Assembly (NCBI RefSeq): GCF_014207375.1
Contig: NZ_JACHEE010000005.1
Span: 248,001 to 312,000, forward strand
Length of the DNA stretch: 64,000 bases
Direction: 5' to 3'
From: Arthrobacter sp. AZCC_0090
GTDB taxonomy: Bacteria > Actinomycetota > Actinomycetes > Actinomycetales > Micrococcaceae
The notes below the pieces were generated by a model, which saw only the letters and a list, made by a program, of their open reading frames with translations, was not told the origin of the DNA and ran no database searches. Both the position numbers and the translations under genes were made by a program. Of the stretch, positions 33,491-41,649 are shown piece after piece; position 1 is the first letter of the stretch, and every line of letters begins with the position of its first letter.

Positions 33491-36217
33491 CTACTTCTTC
33501 GCCGCGGCCTTCTTCGCCGGCGCTCTGCGGGCCGTCGTGGTCCGCTTGACCGGGCCCTTGGCGCGCTTCTCGGCAAGCAGCTCGATGGCCTGCTCGCGGG
33601 TCAGCTCCTCCAGGGACGTGGCACGCGGAACGGTGATGTTGGTGACGCCGTCGGTGATGTACGGACCGAAACGGCCTTCCTTCACCACAATGTTTTTCTC
33701 CGAAACAGGGTCCGGACCGAACTCGGCCAGCGGCGGTACGGCTGCACGTGCACCACGCTGCTTCGGCTGGGAGTAGATCTCCAGTGCCTGCTCCAGCGTG
33801 ATAGTGAAGATCTCTTCCTCGGAACCGATGGACCTCGAATCCGTGCCCTTCTTCAAGTAAGGACCGAAACGGCCGTTCTGCACCGTGATGGGGTTGCCTT
33901 CGGCGTCCTCGCCGAGGACACGGGGCAGGCTCATGAGCTGCAAGGCTTCGTCGAGCGTGATCGTGTCAACGGACATGGACTTGAAGAGTGAGCCCGTGCG
34001 CGGCTTGGCTTTGACAGGCTTCTTCGGCGGCTTGGGTTTGCCGTTCTTGTAGTACTCCACCGGCTGGTTTGCCAGTTGCTCCTCGGTCATCTCCGGGATG
34101 ATCTCAGTGACGTAGGCACCGTATCGGCCGTTCTTGGCAACCACCGTGTGGCCAGTGTGCGGATCCACGCCTAGGACGCGTTCCTCGGGGGCAGCCGTTT
34201 CCATCAGCTCCACGGCCTTGGCCGCAGTGAGCTCGTCCGGAGCAAGGTCTTCGGGGACGTTTGCGCGCGCCGACTCCACAACCTCGCCCGTCTTGGGATC
34301 GACGGTGGGGATCGAGCTCTCGAGGTACGGGCCGAACTTACCGACGCGGAGGGTGATCCCTTCGGCAATCGGCACCGAGTTGATTTCGCGGGCATCGATT
34401 TCGCCGAGGTTGTTAACGATGCTCAGCAAGCCGGGATCGGCGTCTTCACCATAGTAGAAGTGCTTGAGCCAAGCGGCACCAACAGCCTGGCCGTTGGCGA
34501 TCTTGTCCAGGTCGCCTTCCATGTCTGCCGTGAATTCGTAGTCTACGTAGTCGGTGAAGTGCTGCTCCAGCAGGCGGATGACGGAGAAAGCGATCCAGCT
34601 GGGAACCAGTGCGGAACCCTGCTTCCGGACGTAACCCCGGTCCTGGATGGTGGAGATGGTGGAGGCGTAGGTGGACGGACGGCCGATGCCGCGCTTTTCC
34701 AGCTCCGCTGTCAGCGACGCTTCGGTGTACCGCGGCGGCGGGGACGTCTCGTGGCCCACGGCGACGATTTCCGAAGCCGTGAGGGAGTCATCCTTGGCCA
34801 CGTTGGGCAAGCGGCGGGCCTCATCGGAGTCGTCGTCGCCGCGGCTCTCGTCCTTGCCCTCCTCGTAGGCCGCGAGGAAGCCCGGGAAGGTGATGACCGT
34901 ACCGGAGGCCGAGAATTCGGCGTCACGCCCATCGGCAGCCACCGCGCCGAGGCGGATGGTGGCGGTGGAACCCTTGGCGTCGCCCATCTGGGAGGCGATG
35001 GTGCGCTTCCAGATGAGTTCGTAGAGGCGGAAGGCGTCGCCGGTCAAGTGGCTGGCCACCTGGGCCGGGGTGCGGAAGGAGTCACCCGCGGGGCGAATGG
35101 CTTCGTGGGCTTCCTGCGCGTTGGCGGCCTTGTTGGCGTAGACGCGGGGAGACTGCGGCACATACTCGGGACCGTACAGCTCTGCGGCCTGGCGGCGGGC
35201 AGCCGTGAGGGCTTCGTCGCTCAACGCTGAGGAGTCAGTACGCATATAAGTGATGTAGCCGTTTTCATACAGTCGCTGGGCGATCTGCATGGTGCTCTTG
35301 GAGGAGAAACGCAGCTTACGGCCGGCCTCCTGCTGGAGGGTCGACGTCGTGAACGGCGCGGCGGGACGGCGCGTGTACGGCTTGGTGTCGACCGAGCGGA
35401 CGCGGAAGTCCGCGTTCTCCAGTCCGGCCGCCAACGACGTCGCGAGTTCCTCGTTGAGGTGCACGGCGTTCGCGGAGGTGAGGACGCCGTCGTCGTTGAA
35501 GTCGCGGCCGCTGGCCACCTTGGCGCCGTCCACGGCAGCAAGCTTCGCCTTGAAAGACGCAGAGCCCGTACCGAACTGGCCGGTCAGGTCCCAGTAGGAC
35601 GCGGATTTGAAGGCCATGCGTTCGCGTTCACGGTCAACCACCATGCGGGTCACAACGGACTGCACACGGCCGGCCGACAGGCCTCGGGCAACCTTTCGCC
35701 ACAGCACCGGGGAGATTTCGTAGCCGTACAGGCGGTCCAGGATGCGGCGCGTTTCCTGGGCGTCCACCAAAGCACTGTCCACGTCGCGCAGGTTGTCCAT
35801 GGCGCGGTGGATGGCTTCCTTAGTGATTTCCCCGAAGGTCATGCGGTAGACGGGAACCTTGGGTTTCAGGACCTCCAGGAGGTGCCACGCGATGGCCTCG
35901 CCCTCGCGGTCCCCATCGGTTGCGAGATAGAGCGCGTCAGCGTCTTTCAACTGGGCCTTGAGTTCGGCGACTTTTTTCTTCTTGTCCGGAGACACGACGT
36001 AGTACGGCTTGAAGTCGTTTTCGATGTCGACGGCGAACTTGCCCACCGAGGTCTTCTTCAGTTCTGCAGGGAGGTCCGAAGGCTGCGGGAGGTCGCGGAT
36101 GTGGCCGATCGAGGCCTCGACAATGAAGCCTTCGCCCAGGTACTTGGCGATGGTCTTGCTCTTGGCCGGAGACTCCACGATCACGAGTTTCTTGCCGGTT
36201 TTTGCCTTGCTGGGCAC
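33491..36217 (-). CDS. topA: DNA topoisomerase I TopA
   Basis: 908 residues, type IA. The Toprim domain holds LVIVESPAKSKTIAKYLG and the acidic triad in LATDGDREGEAIAWHL (about residues 100-112). The active-site Tyr is in ITYMRTDSSALSDEAL. The C-terminal part has several repeats of the form GRFGPYL, without zinc fingers, and a Lys/Ala tail (PAKKAAAKK), as usual for actinobacteria. The GTG at 36217 has TAGGAG upstream. Confidence 0.97.
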   Translation of the reverse strand: MPSKAKTGKKLVIVESPAKSKTIAKYLGEGFIVEASIGHIRDLPQPSDLPAELKKTSVGKFAVDIENDFKPYYVVSPDKKKKVAELKAQLKDADALYLATDGDREGEAIAWHLLEVLKPKVPVYRMTFGEITKEAIHRAMDNLRDVDSALVDAQETRRILDRLYGYEISPVLWRKVARGLSAGRVQSVVTRMVVDRERERMAFKSASYWDLTGQFGTGSASFKAKLAAVDGAKVASGRDFNDDGVLTSANAVHLNEELATSLAAGLENADFRVRSVDTKPYTRRPAAPFTTSTLQQEAGRKLRFSSKSTMQIAQRLYENGYITYMRTDSSALSDEALTAARRQAAELYGPEYVPQSPRVYANKAANAQEAHEAIRPAGDSFRTPAQVASHLTGDAFRLYELIWKRTIASQMGDAKGSTATIRLGAVAADGRDAEFSASGTVITFPGFLAAYEEGKDESRGDDDSDEARRLPNVAKDDSLTASEIVAVGHETSPPPRYTEASLTAELEKRGIGRPSTYASTISTIQDRGYVRKQGSALVPSWIAFSVIRLLEQHFTDYVDYEFTADMEGDLDKIANGQAVGAAWLKHFYYGEDADPGLLSIVNNLGEIDAREINSVPIAEGITLRVGKFGPYLESSIPTVDPKTGEVVESARANVPEDLAPDELTAAKAVELMETAAPEERVLGVDPHTGHTVVAKNGRYGAYVTEIIPEMTEEQLANQPVEYYKNGKPKPPKKPVKAKPRTGSLFKSMSVDTITLDEALQLMSLPRVLGEDAEGNPITVQNGRFGPYLKKGTDSRSIGSEEEIFTITLEQALEIYSQPKQRGARAAVPPLAEFGPDPVSEKNIVVKEGRFGPYITDGVTNITVPRATSLEELTREQAIELLAEKRAKGPVKRTTTARRAPAKKAAAKK

Positions 36218-36358
36218 GGTTCTCCTACAGAAAAAAGAATTGCTTGGGCTCCTGCCCATATTGGCCTAGTTCACCATATTTTGCAGAATCGTGCGTTTCT
36301 ATGTGCACAAGTGCTGTGGAGGAACAGTGCGTTGGGGCCCACGCCGCCAGGGTGGGGA

Positions 36359-37000
36359 CTAGCTGACGGACGGCGTCCGATCGTCCGGAATCATCGACCA
36401 CATCGTAGCGATCCGCACCGCGTCTTCGGGAATCTGCGTGGGATCTTCGAGTTCATATGACCTGATGAGGTCCTGGAATTTCCCCTTGAGATCCGCGCGC
36501 TGCGCCGGAGTCAAGTACAACAGATCGCTGGACAGCACCATCGCGGCTGCCTCGTTCGCGGACTCGCCGCGTTGGCGCCGCTCGCCACGGGCGCGGGTGA
36601 AGGCAGTCGCCCGACGCCGGAAAGCATCCAGTTCGAGTTCGACAACGGCGATCTCCGGGCTCGGTGCGTTGCCGCCGGATTTGATGGTGAAGTCCGAGCC
36701 GGCTGCCTTCCAACGGCGTTCACGTGCATCGCCTTCGTTGTCCGCAGGAGTCACGATCCCCCATTTCTGGAGGGCCCGCAGGTGGTAGCTCATGGCGCTG
36801 GGCGTGAGTCCGGTCTGTACTGCGAGCTCCGTTGCCGTGCGGCTCAGCTGCGTGGAATACAGCTCCGAGATGACCTCAAGCCGGGCCGCATGGGCGAGCG
36901 CCCGGATGGCTTTGGGGTCGGTGATCTCCACCGTTTTCTCGGGCCGTTTCCGGCGTTTCGAGGATGCCAGCCCGTTGGATACCCCGTTGTCTTCATTCAC
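36359..37000 (-). CDS. Winged-helix (ArsR/HTH_20) transcriptional regulator
   Basis: 213 residues. The DNA-binding part is PKAIRALAHAARLEVISELY, then ATELAVQTGLTPSAMSYHLR and ALQKWGIVTPA. The C-terminal region is of the type seen in one-component regulators of unknown ligand. TAAACT lies six bases before the GTG start, so the mRNA is likely leaderless. The downstream gene topA is on the same strand but ends 141 bp away at its start, with its own SD. Confidence 0.85.
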   Translation of the reverse strand: MNEDNGVSNGLASSKRRKRPEKTVEITDPKAIRALAHAARLEVISELYSTQLSRTATELAVQTGLTPSAMSYHLRALQKWGIVTPADNEGDARERRWKAAGSDFTIKSGGNAPSPEIAVVELELDAFRRRATAFTRARGERRQRGESANEAAAMVLSSDLLYLTPAQRADLKGKFQDLIRSYELEDPTQIPEDAVRIATMWSMIPDDRTPSVS

Positions 37001-37009
37001 CGGAACAGT

Positions 37010-38716
37010 TTATCCGGCATCGTCGACATGATTGTCCGATGTCACGGGCAGCAAGAAACCGTCGCGCACCAGGTTCCCGACGTCGGAGAGCAATCCGGAG
37101 CGGAAAGCATCGTCGTCGAAGTCGTCCCCTTCACCCAGCAGGGCGGCCAGGGCGCCGATCAGCTGGCGGACGGACAAATCGCCGTCGCACGCTGAGACGA
37201 AGCCGGCCAGCTCGGTACTTAGCAGATTCGTCCGGCGCAGCCCCGCGCCCTGGCGCAACAGGATGACGCCCGGGTGTTCGGCGCCGGGCCGCTGGTGGCG
37301 TTCCTCGGTCACGTCCTCAGCCACCACCAGGTGGGCGTCGAGGAGCTGGTGGGCATCCAGCCAGTCCGCGCGTTCGACGGCGGCAGCGAGGTGCGGACCG
37401 ATCGGCTGCTCGATGGGGTACGTGATTTCCTCGAAGCGGGCCGGTGCGGCGGTTCCGGCACCTACGGGTCGCTTGGGCCTGCGCAGCCAGATCATTCCGA
37501 AGCCGATGGTCTCGACGTTCCGGGAGGCGAAATCCTCCAGATAGGCGGCGTAGGCATCCCTGTAGAGTTCGCGGTCGCGGCCCTCGGAAGCGTCCTGCAG
37601 CCACGTCTCCGCGTAAAGCTCAGGGCTCACTTGTTCGCGCTGGATGAACCACGCTTCCGCGCCGGAACCGGCCAGCCATGAGGCGGGCCGCTCGTTCCAT
37701 CCGCTGCCCGCAGGGATCTCCCAGTTGCCGAGCATCTGCGCCGTGCCCCCGGGCGTGAGGACGTCGGGCAGCGTGCGGACAAGGTTCGCGACGATGTCAT
37801 CGCCGGGCAGCCCGCCGTCGCGGTAGGTGAACTGATCCGAAGCGCGCTCGCCGGCGCTTCGCGGGGTGATGACAAAAGGCGGGTTGGACACCACGAGGTC
37901 GAAGGCCTCGCCCGCCACGGGTTCCAGGAGGGATCCCAGCCGCAAGATCACGCGCGCCTCAAGATTGGCCGGGTCAAGGTGCAAGGCCTCGGCGTTGAGC
38001 ATCAAGTTGAAACGGGTGAACGCGAGCGCCCGTTCGGAGATGTCCGTTGCGGTGACGTGCTCGCTGTGGTGCAGGAGGTGGAAGGTCTGGATTCCGCAGC
38101 CCGTCCCGAGGTCCAGGGCGCGTTTCGAGTGCCGCCGGATGGTGGTCTGGACGAGCGTGGTGGAAGCCTGCCCGATGCCCAGCACGTGATCATGCCGGAG
38201 CACGCCGGGTTGCTGATGGGCGGCCAAATCGCTGGAAACCCATAGCTCCGCGCCACCGCTTCCGCTGTTGCCTGCTCCGGAGTCACCTTCCCAACCGTAC
38301 GGTCGCAAGTCCACTTTGGCAGCGACGGCACCGGCGTCGTTCTTCTCCACCAAGCCAAGCTCAACCAGGCCCGAAGTGCGGATGCGCGGCAACGCGGCGT
38401 CGATGTCGTCTTTAGTTTGGGGGACAGCGAGAAGCCACAAGCGGACGACGACGGCGAGCGCGGCTTTTGCGCGGTCCGTCGCCGAGTCTGTGGTGCGGGC
38501 AGTCGGTTCGGTGACGATCAGGGCAGGGATGAGCTGATCCCGGGCGAGCGCCGCGTGTGCGGACTCCCCGAGAAGTTCCGCCACTCCATCAACGGTGTAG
38601 CCCACCATTCGCAGGTCTGCGGCGAGCGCCGTGAGCATCTCCGGGAGATCGCTGCGGGGAGCATCGAGGGTGTTCGGGGTGGTCCCAAAGATGGTGGGCG
38701 TTGCGGGATCAGTCAC
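37010..38716 (-). CDS. Class I SAM-dependent methyltransferase with N- and C-terminal accessory domains
   Basis: 568 residues. The methyltransferase core has motif I ALDLGTGCGIQTFHLL (about residues 200-215) and motif IV FDLVVSNPPFVITP (NPPF near 276), which points to N-methylation of a glutamine side chain, adenine or related amide. About 200 residues precede the core and about 170 follow, matching actinobacterial DUF7059/DUF7782 methyltransferases. The target is unknown. The GTG start lies six bases after TAGACT. The winged-helix gene starts 9 bp after its stop. Confidence 0.87.
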   Translation of the reverse strand: MTDPATPTIFGTTPNTLDAPRSDLPEMLTALAADLRMVGYTVDGVAELLGESAHAALARDQLIPALIVTEPTARTTDSATDRAKAALAVVVRLWLLAVPQTKDDIDAALPRIRTSGLVELGLVEKNDAGAVAAKVDLRPYGWEGDSGAGNSGSGGAELWVSSDLAAHQQPGVLRHDHVLGIGQASTTLVQTTIRRHSKRALDLGTGCGIQTFHLLHHSEHVTATDISERALAFTRFNLMLNAEALHLDPANLEARVILRLGSLLEPVAGEAFDLVVSNPPFVITPRSAGERASDQFTYRDGGLPGDDIVANLVRTLPDVLTPGGTAQMLGNWEIPAGSGWNERPASWLAGSGAEAWFIQREQVSPELYAETWLQDASEGRDRELYRDAYAAYLEDFASRNVETIGFGMIWLRRPKRPVGAGTAAPARFEEITYPIEQPIGPHLAAAVERADWLDAHQLLDAHLVVAEDVTEERHQRPGAEHPGVILLRQGAGLRRTNLLSTELAGFVSACDGDLSVRQLIGALAALLGEGDDFDDDAFRSGLLSDVGNLVRDGFLLPVTSDNHVDDAG

Positions 38717-38832
38717 CGTGCAAGTCTATTGGGGCTGGCGGGTGGGTACCCGCCGTTTCTGGGTGGGCGCCCGCGTCCCGGCGTGGGCGTCTGAGACGGT
38801 AGCGTTGAATCACGGCATTTCACTCCTCCACT

Positions 38833-39249
38833 TTGCGACGCGCCGCACTCCTCGTCATTGGCGCTGGCACCCTGGCGGTGACGGCGTGCTCACCAGGGGG
38901 ATCCGTTTCCAACGCCGACATCCCCTCGTGGAAGGCAACCACCATGCCATCGGCGACCGGGATCGTCTTGGAGGACTCCGGGAAAATCCCTAGCCGCGAC
39001 CCCTTGGTCAAGACTTTCCCCAGCATCGCTGCGGGAAGCTACGTCTTGACTGTTGCCTGCGACGGCGGCGGCAAGGCATTCTTCGACGTTTCGTCGGGCG
39101 GCACGCAGATCACCGAAGCCGGGGCGGCGTGCAATGGTAGCCGCGAGACCTCCCGCATCAAGGTAACCTCGACCGGCCCCTTGAGCATCAGCGCAAGCAG
39201 CGTGGACGCGCCGGTGATCTACGCGTACCTGCTGGTGCCGGCTTCGTAA
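38833..39249 (+). CDS. Putative lipoprotein, paralogue A
   Basis: 138 residues with signal peptide RRAALLVIGAGTLAVTAC and lipobox LAVTAC, so it is secreted and lipid-anchored. The mature part has GSYVLTVACDGGGKAFFDVS, a pattern shared with the next gene ([11 protein letters not shown]...FTV). The start is a TTG; an unusual choice, but no ATG or GTG gives an intact signal peptide. TAGCGT lies 27 bases before it. The function is unknown. Confidence 0.75.
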   Translation: MRRAALLVIGAGTLAVTACSPGGSVSNADIPSWKATTMPSATGIVLEDSGKIPSRDPLVKTFPSIAAGSYVLTVACDGGGKAFFDVSSGGTQITEAGAACNGSRETSRIKVTSTGPLSISASSVDAPVIYAYLLVPAS

Positions 39250-39294
39250 CTGCTGCATCGTTCCTACTGTGGCGGCCCGGCGTAGAGTCGGACT

Positions 39295-39831
39295 ATGGGG
39301 TGGGTACACGCCCTGAAGGTGCCGGCGACGCGGGTGGCGATTCCCGCCGTCGTGCTTTGTGGTGTGCTCGCGTGCGGCACGCTGGCGTCGTGCGAATACA
39401 CCTACGACGACGGCCGTGCGCCGGTGAGCAGTCCGCCGTCGGCAGTTATCACGGATCCCGTACTGCCCCGCGATCCGGCATTGAGCCAAACTGTCACGGG
39501 CGATGCGCTGAAGGCCTGGGCTAGGGACGTCCTTCCGGACGTGAACGGGCAGTCCTTCTATAGCAGCTACGGACTGTTGTCACGTGGAGAATCCCGCGCC
39601 GAAGAAACAACGCAACTTCCCGGCGGTTCTTACGCCGTGACGCTCGCGTGCCGAGGGTCGCACAGCACCGAATTCACGGTGCGAAACGGGAGCGAGGTCC
39701 TCATCGAACTGATGCTGCAGTGCGGGACCACGCGGGTCAACGTCCTGCAACTGGAGAAGGATGCCGTCCTCGGCATTACGGTGACGGCAAACGCCTCGGC
39801 GAACTTCGCGTACCGGGTGAGCCGGATCTAA
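39295..39831 (+). CDS. Putative lipoprotein, paralogue B
   Basis: 178 residues with a signal peptide ending in LACGTLASC (lipobox LASC). The mature domain carries [20 protein letters not shown] and a later CGTTRV, matching the cysteine spacing of the gene before it, so the two look like a tandem duplication. TAGAGT lies six bases before the ATG. Its stop overlaps the stop of the converging trhO gene. Confidence 0.78.
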   Translation: MGWVHALKVPATRVAIPAVVLCGVLACGTLASCEYTYDDGRAPVSSPPSAVITDPVLPRDPALSQTVTGDALKAWARDVLPDVNGQSFYSSYGLLSRGESRAEETTQLPGGSYAVTLACRGSHSTEFTVRNGSEVLIELMLQCGTTRVNVLQLEKDAVLGITVTANASANFAYRVSRI

Positions 39832-40721
39832 GCCACGCAGCCTTCCGGGCAGCGCAACGTTTCCGGACTCGAGGCACACTCGGCGCAATACACGGTGAGG
39901 TTGCGGCAGCTCAGGTTGGAGCAATTCTCGAACTTGTTGGTGGGCACTTGGCAGCGGACGCACTGGCCGATGGTCTTGGCTTCCTCGCTGAATTCCATGT
40001 GCATGCGCTTGTCGAAGACGTAGAGGGAGCCCTCCCATAGGCCTTGGTCCTTGTAGGTTTCGCCGTAGCGGACAATCCCGCCGTCGAGTTGGTAGACCTC
40101 TTTGAATCCGCGGTTCACCATGAGGCTGGAAAGGACTTCGCAGCGGATTCCGCCGGTGCAGTAGGTGACCACGGGCTGGTCCTTGAGTTCGTCATATTTC
40201 CCGGAGTCGAGTTCCTTGATGAAATCGTGGGTGGTGGCGACGTCGGGAACGATTGCGTCCTTGAACTTGCCGATCTGGGCTTCGAAGGCGTTGCGACCAT
40301 CGAAGAACTTCACTTCCTGCCCGGCGGCCTTCTTCTCCTCCAGCAATGCGTGGAGCTCTTCCGGCTGGAGGTGGGTGCCGCCTCCGACCACGCCGTTCCC
40401 GTCCACCTTCAGTTCCCCTGGAGCACCGAAGGACACGATCTCATCGCGGACCTTGACGCTGAGCCGGGGAAAGTCTGCGGCCCCGCCTTCGGACCATTTG
40501 AAGTCGATGCCGTGGAAGCCCTTGTATTCCTTGGTGGTCTTCACATACTGCTTGACGTTATTCAGCTCCCCGCCAACCGTGGCGTTGATGCCGTCCCGCG
40601 AAATAAGGATGCGGCCTGTGAGGCCGAGCTTCTCGCACAGGGCACGCTGCCAGAGCCGCACCGCGTCCGGGTCCGCGATCGGAGTAAAGCCGTAAAAGAG
40701 CACAATTCGGTTCAAAGCCAC
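39828..40721 (-). CDS. trhO: tRNA uridine(34) 5-oxyacetic hydroxylase-type rhodanese protein TrhO
   Basis: 297 residues of the UPF0176/YceA family. A characteristic N terminus ([20 protein letters not shown]) leads to a rhodanese domain with active-site Cys in [18 protein letters not shown], and the C terminus is Cys-rich ([19 protein letters not shown]). TrhO hydroxylates U34 of certain tRNAs. The start is the GTG at 40721; an ATG two bases further upstream is out of frame. Confidence 0.93.
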   Translation of the reverse strand: MALNRIVLFYGFTPIADPDAVRLWQRALCEKLGLTGRILISRDGINATVGGELNNVKQYVKTTKEYKGFHGIDFKWSEGGAADFPRLSVKVRDEIVSFGAPGELKVDGNGVVGGGTHLQPEELHALLEEKKAAGQEVKFFDGRNAFEAQIGKFKDAIVPDVATTHDFIKELDSGKYDELKDQPVVTYCTGGIRCEVLSSLMVNRGFKEVYQLDGGIVRYGETYKDQGLWEGSLYVFDKRMHMEFSEEAKTIGQCVRCQVPTNKFENCSNLSCRNLTVYCAECASSPETLRCPEGCVA

Positions 40722-40844
40722 ATTTAAGGGTACTTTGTGGTGCCAAATTCCTGTTTCGAGGTTCCGTCCGCCCACCCAAAGTGTTAACTGAGCTGTTACT
40801 GGCGGCCCCTGTTGATTCCCAGACTGCTGACATAGTCTCTCTAC

Positions 40845-41540
40845 ATGAGTCACGACGCCTTGGTTGAAGACATCGCTGATCTGCTGGAAGTCTGGGTGGC
40901 CGGTTGGTCTGGTTCCCGTGGTTACGAGACGCGCAAGGAAGGCCGGTTCCCGGCTGCACTGCGTGCGGACAAGACCGGCGACTGGGAGTACTTCGCGCAC
41001 GACCCATCGGATGCCGAGTTCGCGGAACTTGCCGCCAAGACCCGCCAAGCGGACACCCGCATCCTGACGATCCTCACGAACGACGTGGCCCGCTATGACC
41101 AACTGGCGAGGGCGCACGGGCTGAACATCACTTCCGATTCCCAGACCATGATGATCGTGGACATGGAAACCCAAGACGCCGAAGACCCATGGCTCTCAGA
41201 TGACGATCTCAAACTCGCGACCTCCGAAAGCAAGGGCGTCCATTATGCGGTGGTCCACGCCGGCGAAAAGGTGGCGGCAAGCGGCCAGGTATTCGTGGTC
41301 GAGCACACGGCCGTGTTCGACAAAATCGTCACAGAACCCAACTTCCAACGCCGGGGACTGGGCAGCTTCATCATGAAAGCCCTCGCTGCACAGGCATTTG
41401 AGCACGACGTTGAAAGCGGTCTCCTCCTGGCTTCCCTGGACGGACAGCATCTGTATTCGCACCTAGGGTGGAAGGACATCAGCCAAGTACTCATGATGTC
41501 TACCAAGCGGGTCGACGAGACCGACCTGTCTGTCGCGTAG
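40845..41540 (+). CDS. GNAT family N-acetyltransferase
   Basis: 231 residues. The acetyl-CoA site is visible as [21 protein letters not shown] (about residues 163-183), with the rest of the motif in [15 protein letters not shown]. The N-terminal half lacks this motif and may be a degenerate second GNAT domain. The substrate is unknown. TAGTCT lies six bases before the ATG. A 21-bp tandem repeat follows the stop. Confidence 0.87.
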   Translation: MSHDALVEDIADLLEVWVAGWSGSRGYETRKEGRFPAALRADKTGDWEYFAHDPSDAEFAELAAKTRQADTRILTILTNDVARYDQLARAHGLNITSDSQTMMIVDMETQDAEDPWLSDDDLKLATSESKGVHYAVVHAGEKVAASGQVFVVEHTAVFDKIVTEPNFQRRGLGSFIMKALAAQAFEHDVESGLLLASLDGQHLYSHLGWKDISQVLMMSTKRVDETDLSVA

Positions 41541-41545
41541 CAGCC

Positions 41546-41608
41546 TCCTCGGCGTCTGCAGCGGCGTCCTCGGCATCCGCAGCGGCGTCCTCGGCATCCG
41601 CAGCGGCG
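41546..41608 (+). repeat. 21-bp tandem repeat, three copies
   Basis: Copies at 41546-41566, 41567-41587 and 41588-41608, each of the form TCCTCGGCATCCGCAGCGGCG, the first with two changes. It begins 6 bp after the GNAT stop. Being a multiple of three, it gives Ala/Ser-rich frames on both strands. Confidence 0.92.
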
Positions 41609-41649
41609 TCAACAATGGTCGGTTTCAGGCGCGATGACAGAATGTTTAA

